Assembly (NCBI RefSeq): GCF_000143415.4
Contig: NW_003314293.1
Coordinates: 129,670-193,669, forward strand
Direction: 5' to 3'
DNA: 64,000 nt
Source of the DNA: Selaginella moellendorffii
Taxonomy: Eukaryota > Streptophyta > Lycopodiopsida > Selaginellales > Selaginellaceae
Positions within the stretch are counted from its first letter, which is position 1; each line of letters starts with the position of its first letter. Under the pieces are notes generated by a model, which had not been told where the DNA came from, ran no database searches, and saw only the letters and a list, made by a program, of their open reading frames with translations. The position numbers and the translations under genes are program-made. This document shows, one piece after another, positions 22,600-34,019 of the stretch.

Positions 22600-24950
22600 C
22601 TATGCCTGTCCACATTTGCGAAGACATCTAAAACCCTCTTCTTCGTACTCTTGTCTTGTAATCCAGAAATCAGATGTATCCTGCGCGGTTGAGCTGTTGA
22701 ATTAGCAAGTAAAATGTTTTCAAGTACCTTCATGATGCCAGCTAAAACTGCACCACCCAAGTAAACCATGTGCTTCCGCCGGGGAGGGTCTTCAATTCGA
22801 AGCTTGAACTTCTGCAACCATTTGTAGTTTAGAAACGAAACGACAATAAGACTACCCTCACCTTCAAACCCTCTTTATTTCCTTTCAAAACTGTCTTGAG
22901 GTAAAAATCTCGAATCTCCCTCTCTAACCTGGCCAAAGGAGACGAAACCGTACATTTGACATCAAGAGCTCTAAATAGAAACACTTACCGGCTAGGTAGA
23001 CCAGGATACATTGTGCTTCCTCCACTTAGGACAATGTGTTGATAAAGCTGCAGTCCTACCACAAGTAAAAATCTCAAGGACACAGCAAAAAAGGATTTAC
23101 CGTCATCCGATTGTCAATGTCCATTTCTTGAATGCATCTGAATACAAGCTCGGCAAGTCCTCCTCCTTCCATATCCAGCAGTTCCTGGACAAAACTCTCT
23201 AAAGTTACAACGTGAATACCAGCAAAGGTAACAGTGCTAACCGGATTGAACAACGCTTCTGGTGCTTGGAAGCGTTCCGCGCCTACCTTTATGACTCGTC
23301 CATCTGGCAACTGAAAACAAACAGATTTTATAAGTTCACCCCAGGTTACAAATTACAAACCGTATATTGCTTCACCACAATAGTTGTCTCCAGTGCCAAT
23401 TGAGTTTCTCGCTTGTAGTCAAAACTTTAAGACAACAATTTTAGTTAGAAATCAGCTCGTGATCTAGCACGCTGACAAACCTGACATAACATAGCCTCTC
23501 TTTCATTTCCCTTACTGTTTCAAAGTCCGCGCTCCTGTTAAAAGCGTACCTACAAGGAGAAAAAGAAACACCAAGCTAAAATGAACTAGTATAAAAGCAG
23601 TCAGCTTTACCCTCTACGGAGCAGAAGATCGATAAGGTAGGAGGTAACATGACGCCCTGCAATATTCATGCGTTTTGTGAGGTGAGGGAACGAGTACCCA
23701 TCTACAACAGGTACCTAGCACCACGGTTACAGTTACAATCGAGATGACAAACGAGAAAGATAAAGTAGAAGTTGATACTTACAATGTGTGTAACTCCGTC
23801 TCCAGAGTCAACTACGAGCCCCGTTAATAATCCTGCTCATTCAAGAAAACACAACAGTACATTAACGTAAGGTCTTTGCTCAAAGAACCTTGGGCATAGA
23901 GTGTTAAAACGGCCTGAATTTGGATATAAACAGCTGCAAAATTGTACTTCTCAAACATAGTCTCAACCTGATTAAAACCTTTGGTTATGGCTAGAAACCA
24001 GGTTCAAAAGAACGTACCATTCTTTCGCGATTCTTAGTAGGATTAAGTGGAGGATCAGTAAGCAATATTTTGCACTCCGAAGGGTTAATCTGTAATATTT
24101 CACCATCATAGACGTGCCACAAAAACATTTGAACCGTGGAACTTACTCTTAGAACGTTCTGAAATGCATGATCCCAGACGTGCCCCATATCTTCCCAACT
24201 TTGTACAATGCCATTGCTCACCGGATACGATACCTCAAGCTGATGTCTTAGTTCTGTACACGCATCCCCCACAACTATGTCCTGCCTCTTACATGATTAA
24301 AAGAACGAAAAGAAAAATTTGACGAAGCAAACTATACCTTTAATTCCTGCTCCGTGAGCGACTCTTCGTACCGGAGCATTGGCCTTCCAACCATGCAGGG
24401 AAAAACCGCAGTGGGAAAATTCTCACCCGCAAACCCGCATTTGATGAACTGCACGAAGAATAATAGTCACTTTCTAATGAGATATCAAGATCACAAAAAC
24501 TCCGGACAGCAAGGAGGAAGAATAAATCTCTCTGGAGTCTGTAGGTGGTATTTATCTCTCTCTCCAGCAGACGCTCTGGAACGAAAAGAGCTCGTGTATG
24601 AGACACAATAAATTTGTCTTTCTTTCCCAACCAGGAAAAGATATCTAGAAAGGAGTTTCCTTTCAGGAGAGCCCAAACAAGCCAACAGAACAAATATAAA
24701 TCGAAAATGCGGCTGGAAGATCGTCCTGAGAGAAATCACGGATTCTCACAGAGAGCAAGCAAGAGCACGGATTATCCCGACTAGCAGTGCCTCAAATGCA
24801 GCAGGGAAACCAAGGCGAGAAGGCGAGAGAGAGGAGAAAGAGAGACCAAGTACGGATTTCCTCCCTAGAATGCACAGCTGCGAGCGCTGGAGCCAAATCT
24901 CGAGATCTTACCCCTGTTCCATTGTCACAGACGATGACATCGTGTGCCAT
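22600..24950 (-). CDS. ARP2: Actin-related protein 2 (ARP2/3 complex subunit)
   Basis: Fifteen exons: complement(join(22600..22680, 22728..22811, 22862..22928, 22989..23047, 23101..23184, 23242..23310, 23361..23424, 23481..23549, 23611..23714, 23783..23832, 23889..23967, 24018..24089, 24147..24281, 24338..24448, 24912..24950)). The sum is 1167 nt, 388 aa, the normal ARP2 length. Visible signatures: start [13 protein letters not shown] with the first phosphate loop, [58 protein letters not shown], the second loop [55 protein letters not shown] and [19 protein letters not shown]2 with ARP3 nucleates branched actin in the cytoplasm. All introns are GT-AG and 46-68 bp, except intron 1 (463 bp). 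It is divergently arranged with the Mg transporter; the start codons are 113 bp apart. Exon 12 uses the acceptor CTGCAG (23048), which keeps the frame; an upstream AG would not. Confidence 0.96.
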
Positions 24951-25063
24951 CGCCAGAGGATCGGCGCCCCCAGCGCCTCGCGAGAGAGGAAGGGACCACA
25001 AACCCTAACCCCGTTATTTTGCTGTAGACAGAGCATTAGGGTTTTTCGGGGTAGAGTAGTGCT
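24951..25063. promoter_or_regulatory. 113-bp bidirectional promoter with facing telo-boxes
   Basis: All the sequence between the ARP2 ATG (24950, minus) and the Mg-transporter ATG (25064, plus) must hold both 5' UTRs and core promoters, unless these extend into the coding regions. It contains AAACCCTAA at 25000-25008 and its reverse complement TTAGGGTTT at 25036-25044. Telo-boxes are established elements of plant housekeeping promoters. Confidence 0.7.
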
Positions 25064-26930
25064 ATGCAGCATTTGCGGCATCGAGGAGGAGGAGGAGGAG
25101 GAGGAGCTACGCCACTGCTCGGCGGCGCGGACGCATCGATCGCCGCCGAGAATGCCGAATTCAAGGCGGCGTCCGGGCGGACGCCCATGGGAATGCGCAA
25201 GAAAGGAATGGGGGTGAGAATGTGGCTCGTGATCAACAGCTCCGGCGTCCAGCGCCTCGAGGCCGGTAAACACGCGATAATGCGAAGAACATCGCTGCCG
25301 GCTAGGGACTTGAGGATTCTGGACCCGCTGCTGTCGTATCCATCCACGATTTTGGGGCGGGAGCGCGCCATCGTCGTGAATCTAGAGCACATCAAGGCGA
25401 TTATCTCGGCTCACGAGGTCCTGCTTCTCAATTCCAAGGACCCTCTCGTTGCTCCGTTCGTGAACGAGCTTAGAGGTCGGCTTCCAGTTCACTACAACGC
25501 TCTGGGACAACAGGTAAGAAAAGGAAGTTTTATTCTCTCGTACTTTCTCTTATACGTAAGAAACTTTCCAGGTTCCAGGGGATGGTGGTGGTGGGATGAG
25601 CGACACCGAAATCCCATCGAGACCATCTCAGGATGATGAAACTAACGGATCCATCGACGCCTCCATCTCATTAGAAGCTCCTGAAGGTTCCAGTTTCAAG
25701 TTTAGCAATGATCTCCAGAACAAAGGCGGGCCTAGCGTATTGCCTTTCGAATTTCGAGCTCTGGAAGCTTGTCTCGAGGCTGCTTGTAGTTGCCTTGATG
25801 CGGAGGTGATTCAAGCTCTTTCCGGGTTCGCTATTTGAATTAATTGTTTTCTTACAGACAAATGCACTGGAACAACAAGCATATCCTGCCTTGGACGAGC
25901 TCACGTCGAAGATCAGCACACTCAATCTCGAGCGTGTAAGATTGATAAAGTCTCGGCTCGTTGCCATATCAGGGCGTGTCCAGAAGGTAAGAGCTATCAT
26001 TTAGATGCTTCTTACGCTTTGGGGTGATTTTTTCTTTTCTTTTTCGTGATTTTGAATCTCAAAGGTCAGAGATGAGATAGAGCAATTGTTAGACGATGAT
26101 GGAGACATGGCTGAAATGTACTTGACAGATAAGCTATCTCGCCAGCAGCTGGATGGAGTGCCATCGCCTCCTGCCTATGACATGGACGAGGAAGAAAAAG
26201 ACAATGCTGAAGAGAACGAACAAAGGTAGGTCTTAAATCAGAACTAAGTTCTGATTTAATCCTTGCTCTCAACAGGCTCGATGACAGACAGGCTGCCGAG
26301 AAGAACCAATTCGTGTAAGAAAGTTTCCTTTCACTGCGGTGTTCGCTGAATTTTGGACGTTTCCAGGCCCGACGTGAAAGCGGAAGCTCAAACCGCGTTT
26401 GAAGCCATGCGAGAAACCTTGAGTGGACTTCACAAGGGCGATGGACTCAGCAGCAGCTCCCGGAGCAGCAACAAGAGCAGCAGTAACCACAGCAACCACC
26501 CAAAGCAAAACCTCGACGTGGAGGAGCTGGAGATGCTGCTCGAGGCCTACTTCGTCCAGATCGATGGCACACTCAACAAGCTCTCAACTGTAAGTTTCTC
26601 TTTAGTCTCCAAAGAGATAGATTCCAATCTTTGCAAACTTGTGAGCAGCTCAGGGACTACGTCGAAGACACGGAAGACTACATCAACATAATGCTGGACG
26701 ACAAGCAAAACCATCTCTTGCAAATGGGGGTGATGCTCACGACCGCGACGCTGGTGGTGAGTGGATTCATCGTCGTCACTGGGATCTTTGGGATGAACAT
26801 AAGGATCTCTCTTTTCAACGAGGGGACGCTCACGCAGTTCCTTTGGGTCGTCGGCGGCGCGGGCGTTGGAGCGCTCCTGGTGTATATTCTTGTCATTGGA
26901 TGGTGTAGATATAAGCGCCTCCTTGAATAA
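25064..26930 (+). CDS. CorA-type magnesium transporter, MRS2/MGT family
   Basis: Seven exons: join(25064..25513, 25572..25805, 25858..25986, 26065..26225, 26276..26314, 26367..26589, 26649..26930), 1518 nt, 505 aa. It moves Mg2+ across a membrane as a pentameric channel; which membrane is not evident. The N-terminus has a poly-Gly run from GGA repeats (residues 8-14). The long soluble domain is family-typical (ARDLRILDP, ILGRERAIVVNLEHIKAI, FEFRALEACLE). Two C-terminal membrane helices (about 438-459 and 476-497) carry the signature GMN at 460-462, within TGIFGMNI. A Ser/Asn-rich insert (about 375-385) precedes the ELEMLLEAYFVQIDGTLNKL helix. All introns are GT-AG, 50-78 bp. Only 66 bp separate the stop from the next gene's ATG. 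Confidence 0.95.
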
Positions 26931-26981
26931 ATCTGGGCCGTTAGATATGACTCAAATTGAAGTTCTCTTCTGCTCTGACCT

Positions 26982-26988
26982 AACCCTA
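26982..26988 (+). promoter_or_regulatory. Telo-box core upstream of P3 gene
   Basis: AACCCTA lies 8 bp before the ATG at 26997. Telo-box motifs near the start are typical of plant ribosomal protein genes. With only 66 bp between genes, the promoter probably overlaps the 3' end of the transporter gene. Confidence 0.5.
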
Positions 26989-26996
26989 GGGCGGCT

Positions 26997-27725
26997 ATGG
27001 CGGTCTTTACATTCGTGTGCAAGCACACTGGCGGCTCTTGGAACGCCAAGCAACGGGGAGGCGATCTAGAAGGCAGCGCTGCGAATCCGCTGGAGCTCCA
27101 GAAGCAGATGCGCGATCTGGCGCTGCAATCCGCGGGCGCCGGTGCCGTCTCTGTGGATTTCGCGCTCATCACACCCTCGGCTGGGGTTCTCCAGGTAAGC
27201 GATCGCTCGCTCTGCCTGGTTTCGTTTCTAGGGTCCTGGTAAAAGCAGAGGTTTTTGATCTTGTGAATGAGATAATCTCTCGTCGATCCCAGGTAGATTT
27301 CTCTTGCATCATTTTAGGTGGTGAGCTACTGCTGTGTCCTCCAGGCAGATGGTTCAATCCATGGTGCTAGATTTCTCTTCTAGATCGAGTTTGCTGAGTG
27401 ATGTAAATCGAAAGACCGATGAGCTATGCCAGTTTTTGGCTATCGCTCTGTCCATGAGGTTTCTTTTATGTCATAGTTACACTGACAGCAAGCTCTTAAC
27501 TGATCTCTTCGTTTAGTTTGCTCGTTTTGAGTCGCTCACTTCTTCGTGTTGGTGATCTAGGTGATTGTTGGAGGCGGCGCTGGCGGAGCAGCGTTCGCTA
27601 GCGGTGGTGGAGCTCCAGCGGCTGGTGGCGCCGCCGCCGCCGCCCCAGCCCCAGCGGAGGAAGAAAAGAAGGAAGAGAAGGAAGCCAGCGAAGACGAAGA
27701 CATGGGATTCTCCCTCTTCGACTAG
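26997..27725 (+). CDS. RPP3: 60S acidic ribosomal protein P3 (plant type)
   Basis: Two exons, join(26997..27194, 27561..27725), 120 aa. A plant-specific member of the acidic stalk proteins P1/P2/P3, which recruit translation factors to the large ribosomal subunit. The N-terminal MAVFTFVCKH matches the P3 start (P1 and P2 begin differently). The middle has SLQ/ALITPSAGVLQVIVGGG, followed by a Gly/Ala hinge, an acidic EEEKKEEKE run and the conserved stalk tail DEDMGFSLFD, which binds factors. The single 366-bp intron lies after VLQ and is longer than most introns here. The acceptor at 27559-27560 restores VIVGGGAGG. The gene follows the Mg transporter on the same strand after 66 bp. Confidence 0.95.
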
Positions 27726-27985
27726 GTGCGCTTCCCATTGCGCTTCTTCCCTTGTTTCCTTGCTCAAGCTAGAGAAACTTACGAGTTTTGGATCACTCTT
27801 GTCCCCTCGTTCGTGGGCTTCTAAAGATCTGGGGCCTTTACAGCAATCTCCCGGCCACGCCAGCTCCAACTTTGATCATCCACAAGAAAGCCAGCCACAT
27901 TGGAACGTTGTGCTTTCGTCGCCCCCATACGTAAAACTTGAGAAGCGTGTGAAGACCGGGGAGAGGATGGAATATACCCTGTCCG

Positions 27986-28310
27986 CTAGGCCATGAGGTA
28001 ATAGATGTGGTGCGCGATGAAGAGGCGATCCGACGGCGACGTAGTGGAGGAGATCGACGGCGAAGAGGGCCGCGCTCCACTCCATGATCTTGTTCTGGAG
28101 GGCGTCGAGGATCCAGTGCGTGGTGATGGCTAGGGTTGATGCGACGAGGCTGTGCGCGAAGGCGATGACGCTGCTGCAGGCGCGGATCCGCCAGCGCCGG
28201 AAGCAAATCGACCAGGCGATGGTGTACTGAGCCAGGATTGCGCCGGCGCCGCTGCCGCCGCGAGATTCTGGGCCTGGGATTGAGCTGCATTGTCAAAATC
28301 AAATGTCATC
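27986..28310 (-). pseudogene. TLC-domain (TRAM/LAG1/CLN8) protein fragment, frameshifted
   Basis: One minus-strand frame reads a TLC-like stretch: IRACSSVIAFAHSLVASTL, then a spacer, then FAVDLLHY. The expected continuation SDRLFIAHHIYYLMA, with the TLC signature HH, is in another frame and ends in a stop at 27986-27988. Plant TLC proteins join these two blocks within a few residues, so a small indel has broken the frame. No start codon or N-terminal membrane exons are visible, and everything after HHIYYLMA is missing. A sequencing error could explain the shift but not the missing ends. It lies tail-to-tail with the P3 gene. Confidence 0.5.
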
Positions 28311-28325
28311 TTGCGCGGGAAAACT

Positions 28326-28575
28326 TCACACGAAAGGGAGTCGGAGCAGAACCCTAATCTGGCAAACGCTTTGAGCACAACTTCCATCCCGATTGTAGGT
28401 AGAGCTCAAGACATGTCCAGTTAGTAAGTCGTTAAACGGGTACACAAGCAGGTTTGATGGCGGTTCATCACCCGGACCTCCAACCACACCAGAATGTTTC
28501 CTGGCCGACTCAAATACCGGGCAAGTGTAAACCATTGCCAAGAGGAAGGTCATCAAAATAAAGAGCCTCGTCATT
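28326..28575 (-). pseudogene. N-terminal fragment of a small secreted-protein paralogue
   Basis: It begins MTRLFILMTFLLAMVYTC, a signal peptide closely resembling that of the protein at 53390 (MTKLFSFAIFLLAMALTC). Then the homologous block SNLLVYPFNDLL follows (SNRLAYPFRDLL in the other copy). The central helical part (about 60 aa) is missing, and the downstream homologous block MEVVLKAF is in another frame. A deleted, frameshifted copy. Confidence 0.6.
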
Positions 28576-28722
28576 GAAAATCCAATAGAATGTAAGGGTT
28601 TGGTATCATTGTTATGAGACAAAGTGATTTCCTCTTTTTTGTTTTGCTGAAAATATACTTTAGAGTTTTGCTGGAATTACTTCCAGTAAAACAAATGCCA
28701 AGAATTTCTTGTTAAGTTGGAA

Positions 28723-28797
28723 GGGGATGGGGACAAGAACAGAACTTTTGAAACCAATGGGGGCGTGGAACTCTTTCAACAATGCCCTGCACATTGA
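28723..28797 (+). pseudogene. C-terminal fragment of the same paralogue, opposite strand
   Basis: The plus strand reads VELFQQCPAH and a stop at 28795-28797. This matches the exact C-terminus of the intact gene at 53390-53917 (TELFRQCPIH, stop). The N-terminal piece is on the minus strand 150 bp away, so part of the locus was inverted. Confidence 0.6.
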
Positions 28798-29159
28798 AAG
28801 GTAGAATCCTTGTTATGGTTAGTACTGTCATCGAATCAATATAAGCAAGTTTGTTTCCTTTTCCATAGATTATGTTCTTACATGTCTATTTGAAAAATGC
28901 TTTGGAGATGTGACACCGTGATACTCAGCCTCCAAAACTTGAGCCATGTAGTGGAGGAGCCTGACAGCGAATAAGGCAGTAAGTGGGGGAATTAAATCCA
29001 GAGTGTGAGATGGAGACCTTGTGGATGTGAGGGAGAACATTTGCATAGCATTATATGTTTTTTTCTTGTTAAATGGTATTTATGAAAAAAAAAAAGAAAT
29101 TGGGTGATATGGAATTGCAGAACTAGATGCTGTAAAGTCCACAGTGTGAACAACTGAGC
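28798..29159. other. Gene-free stretch
   Basis: No recognisable gene or repeat. Confidence 0.45.
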
Positions 29160-31530
29160 TCAAACATTGGTCCCAATGCAAACTAGACCTCCAAGCAAAA
29201 GCCACCACCTCCGAGGCCATAATCGAGCCTCTATTGTCTTTAAAGTGCTAGAAGCCCATGCGTACCAAATTTGCCACTGGCTTGGGGTCACCGAAAACTG
29301 TACACCACACCTGCTATGCAATCCTCCACTGTGTCTAAGAAGGTCCGTGTGGTCGGCAGCCAATCACGGTTGCAGTAGTAGATTCAAGTGTATGAAGGGT
29401 ACAAAGGTAGTGTACTCTCTCTCCTCTCCTTTATATCATCATACACGTCCATCCATACATTTACACTGTACCAAGAGCCAAAATGCATTATATGTGGGGT
29501 TCTTACTTTTCCTCATGGACAAGGCTATGTTACAACCATATGGAGAAGCCTACAGGAGATTAATTCCCATGGACTTAATGGTGCGTAAAACTTTCTTCCG
29601 GCTCAGATTGCTCCTATATGACCAAGTTCTTGTGATCTCATTCAAACAGCACTTGAGAACTCTGAAGTTGAAAGTTATCTACGGTTGTGAGATTGGGGAT
29701 GTGTTGGTTTGGGAGATAGAAATTTGGACGCTGGGATTGTTATTCAGATCACAGCAATGGTAATATTTTGAATTTTATTTGACCGGCTGAGTTTCTAACT
29801 GTCAATTGCCAAGGTTTCTTCGTTCATGGAGAGGGAGGCACCTCCTGGCATTTTAGAAAGCACCCTGGAAGCTCACTATTGCAAAATAAAGACAGACATG
29901 AATTATAGACTTGGGATTCTATTTCATTCATTTTCCCAGGCAACATTTGTGGGGTGGTTGATATTCCAAGTGTTCAAGTGCAATGCACAAGTGTCAAAAG
30001 GATGCACCACTGCTCCCCTTCCCAAAGCAGCGATAAAGCGTTTGTCTTTACAAGATGGACATGAAGTGACTTGCTTCAACGAGTGCCAAATGAGCCGACC
30101 GAGGAGGCATGTAAGAAGGCCATCAAGTCCATAGCAAAGGGAAAATACCATCAAAAATCAGCATGCAAAGTTGGAACTCTTACCTTCACTCTCAACCAAT
30201 ATGTTGTGGCCTCCAGAATTGGTGCCGCCATGTTGACACTTCGTGATTCCTCAAGAATTTGTCCAATGCCACTGTCGCAAAAGAGTCTGTCGTAGTTGGC
30301 CTTGGCCACCCTACATTGTCAGGATTTTGTCCTACTGCTCCCAGTAAGGTATTGCCTGTTTCTTTAGCATGTGCCGCACAAAGGTTGCACCATTGGCCCA
30401 ATCGAATTCCTTATGGCCAGCAATGCTCTTGAGCATTTCATCTTCCACGCAGTTTGCAACACCACAATGCTCAAGCAGCTTGTGTTTAAGCCACCGCACC
30501 AGTGACAAGAGGCCTTGGTTGTCAGCTAGATTCGTGATGAGTTCAACTGCAGAGGTGGTGTCGTTAATTGCAGCAGCCTCCTTGTTGTGCAACGGTCCGC
30601 ATCTTGGACTGCAAGAGCTGCCCCTCATCCATCCACTTTCTCTGCTTAGTTTCAAACCCGCATGAACCTCTTGCTAGCAATAGAAGAAATTAGTATTTTT
30701 GAAGTGCTGCTTATGTGGCCATATGTGCATTGTCTAAAATATCTGAAACAGGCACTGGAGCCTCGCATTGCAGTCTTAATCGGGAAAGGATGGCAGTGGA
30801 CTGCTTCTGTCCTCTGCCAGTGTAAGCACCTGACCATACCTGCAGCTGTATCTCCATCGACACGGAATCTTCATCGTCAGCCGCTACTTCACCTAACTGT
30901 TGCCTCCTCCTGTGGCCTCCACGTCCTTGTCATCTTCAGCTTCTCAATGGTGCAGGTGTTGGTGCCTACCTTGCTCAGATGCTGATGCAAGAACACTTGC
31001 CACAAATCAAGGGTGGTAAAGTATTAAAAGTATTGTGGAGTTTTAGCACTATCACTTTTCTTCCGAGCACAAGCCCGAGCAGAGCTTTGGTAGAGATTCC
31101 AATACTTGCCTGTCATGTGGTTCATCATGTTGTACAGAAAAACTACAGTAGCCTAGCTTACATTACTCTTGTTGCAAACCACCTCACGCTTTCCAACATG
31201 GTGGCTTGATTGGAACCTCTCTAACTTGGCCAACTCTACCTCCCCTTGTGAGATTCATATACAAATGCCCCAATCTGAGTGATCCTTGCAGCTGGGATGT
31301 TGCGGGGTGGGTCTTGAAGGATATGTTGAATGGCATGTTGGACCATACAACCCCTACACGTAATGGCATGGTTTCTGTGCTTTTGATGGAGCGATGTACC
31401 AGCAAGTTATACATCTTATTAAACTTGCTGCCACCCAACAACCCCTTGAATGTTCTTAAGTAAAAACTACCTTGATTTTCTCGCATTGAGACCACCACTA
31501 CCACCACCACCACCACCATTCCCATCCTAA
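29160..31530. other. Coding-like debris of unknown family
   Basis: Several medium frames on both strands. The minus-strand block 30332-30655 (107 codons, with ELITNLADNQGLL and GHKEFDWANGATFVRHML) and a block at about 30180-30300 in a shifted frame (containing YDRLFCDSGIGQILEESR) look like fragments of one decayed protein. I recognise no domain. An unidentified transposon gene is the likeliest source, but this is inference. Confidence 0.3.
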
Positions 31531-33810
31531 GTCATCTTCAACAATCAATCCAATCATTCAACTATATTGTCTTTATAACAAGAGAGGAAAAATTGTCCAG
31601 CCAGTCAATTCAAATATGTCTAATTGTTCATTTAGAACACTTTTCAATAATCATTTCATTTGAAGCATAAAACTTAGGGTTTAAGGTAAGGACTCACATT
31701 TCATCAATAACATTAAACTTCATTTGGCTATATTTTATGTGCCATGCTAGTTTTAATGTTTAGATTCTAGATGCTTTAGAACTATTATAATATTTTTCTA
31801 CACTCCTTAGCCATATACCTGGGACTTCAATCCCTTTATTTAATGGTTCAAGACCTTTAAAACTTTGTTACATTTAGCATATATGTGGAAGTGTTAGGTC
31901 TTGCTTCATGGTTAGCTTATAATAATTCACTATAGTATAAAGTCAAAACCTCATGCATTACAAATATGATAGCTTACTCCTTGTTAACTTGAATAATAAA
32001 AATCAAGTGAATCATATTTAATGGAAGCATTGGTAAGAGAGTATAAGAGTTTAAATTACTATATTGCCTTGATCCAAACATGAAGATAGTTACTCCCTTA
32101 GTGTAATGCATAAGTACTCACAAATGTTAGTTTTTATGTAAGTGACTATAAGTCAGTAATAGGAGGCTTATATCCAACAGAAAGTAAGAACACATATGAG
32201 TGGAAGAAAAGATTTTAAGTGGATCTTTGACTATATCTATGGCTTATTTATGGCTCTAGTAATAGGCTCTCTTAGCTAGTTTCTTGCAAGTGCTATAATA
32301 ATTATACTTTTGAACAAGACATAAGTGTACATTTTGCCAATATTCCATATGGACTAAATATATATTACTCAAGTCTCTTGAGCACAAAAGTTGCAGCACT
32401 ACTTATAGAAGAAAAAACTATCATAAAGTGTTTTTCCACTTGGTTACCAAAATATTAAGCTATTTTCTATTGATTAACTTCTTGAAAGTCATATCATAAT
32501 AACTTCCTTACCTTAAGTCATTCAACATTAATCACTAAAATATGCATCTTACTTTTTGGGATACTCTAAACTACTTCAATATATGAAAGAAGGGTTTTAT
32601 ATAAACCCAATGAGGCTTTATGTTAAACCAACTATAACACATGTGCTAATGGGATGCAACTCTAACCCCTTCATTATTTTGTAATAGATTTTGAAAATGA
32701 AATAGTTTTTGGGCAAAATAATCAACAAATCAACCATTAGAAAACTTCATGAAAATTTGTGGAATATTTTTCGTCTTAAACAAAAAATCACTTTTAGTCT
32801 AGGATTGCAAATTCTCAATACTCAACCAACTTCTTCTTATCTACAACTTCACATAGATTCCCTTCCATATAAATTATATAATGCTTAAGGTTGTTCGACA
32901 CCTAACAACAACATCTACAAATGTTAACGAAAAATCCAAATTTTGATTAAATGCCACTTCCACTAATACAGATGCTAACAATATCAATGCTTCAATTACA
33001 TACCTTCTCAATCTACTCCAAATGTTAATGGATTTAACAATAATCTGTAGTAAGTGAATGCTACAACTTTTCCAAAATCTCAATGAATAACGTCTCAAGG
33101 AACAAGATACTAATATAAGTTTAGTATAAAGGATCATTTCTAAGAATTGAGTCAAAGCTATTATTTATAAATAGATTATCTTTACTATCAACCACTTTGG
33201 GATTAATCATTGTAAGCCACTTAGGCTTTAAGCCTTTGAATGAAGGGACAGAGCTAAAACCTTAAGCATATAACCAGAGCATAGAGTAACTCTTAAATAT
33301 AAAGCTAAAAGTGAATAAGCAGAAGTATGGACTGACATTAGAATAGTTATAGAGCATCTAACATCCTAACGCCAAGACTAACATGCAAAATAGAGTCAAA
33401 TAGAATTTAATGCTATTTCAGTATATCAATAGTTTAACTCAAGGATATGGGTATTCTACTAGATAACATAACATGGAGCTTGGGCTTAAACCCAAGCTAG
33501 ATATAAAACAAGGACAAACACAATCAATAGAAAGTTAGATAATGTTTTAAGTTGGTCGACAACATAACCATTATCTCACTAGCAAATTTAAGCAATAACC
33601 ATTGGGACCAAATGAGACCAACACATGGGGAATGATAGCGATGATGTCTTAGTAAACATAATAAATTATCATTTAGCAATGAAAGACTAAGCTTAATATC
33701 ATGGGGCTTCCTAACATTAGCAAGTACAAATAAACATGTGAGTTTCTCATTTCGAGTTGAGTATGCTCAACAAAAAATGCATAAAAGTTTCTACCTTATG
33801 TTTATTTAGT
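31531..33810. mobile_element. Highly decayed family A LTR/internal fragments
   Basis: 31725-31963 resembles the 3' half of the family A LTR in plus orientation, ending near a decayed ACGTGCGCTACA. 32580-33215 resembles the family's internal domain and 33215-33805 its LTR, both in the orientation of the 35-49 kb elements. Divergence is mostly C-to-T/G-to-A. The remainder is AT-rich with no gene. Confidence 0.5.
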
Positions 33811-34019
33811 ATATATATTATCACCATAAATCCTTAGAACTTTAGGGGATATAGAAAAATAAAATAGCCCCTAAAAGCTTTCTTATCAAGCAATTGCCCT
33901 TTTTCCAATTAGTTTAAGGAGAGAGAAATAGAATGTACTATATGTGGTATTGGAGGGTTCAATTCCCATTTATTAGTGGCTAACTAAAATATAATATACC
34001 CATTAAGCAAAATATATTT

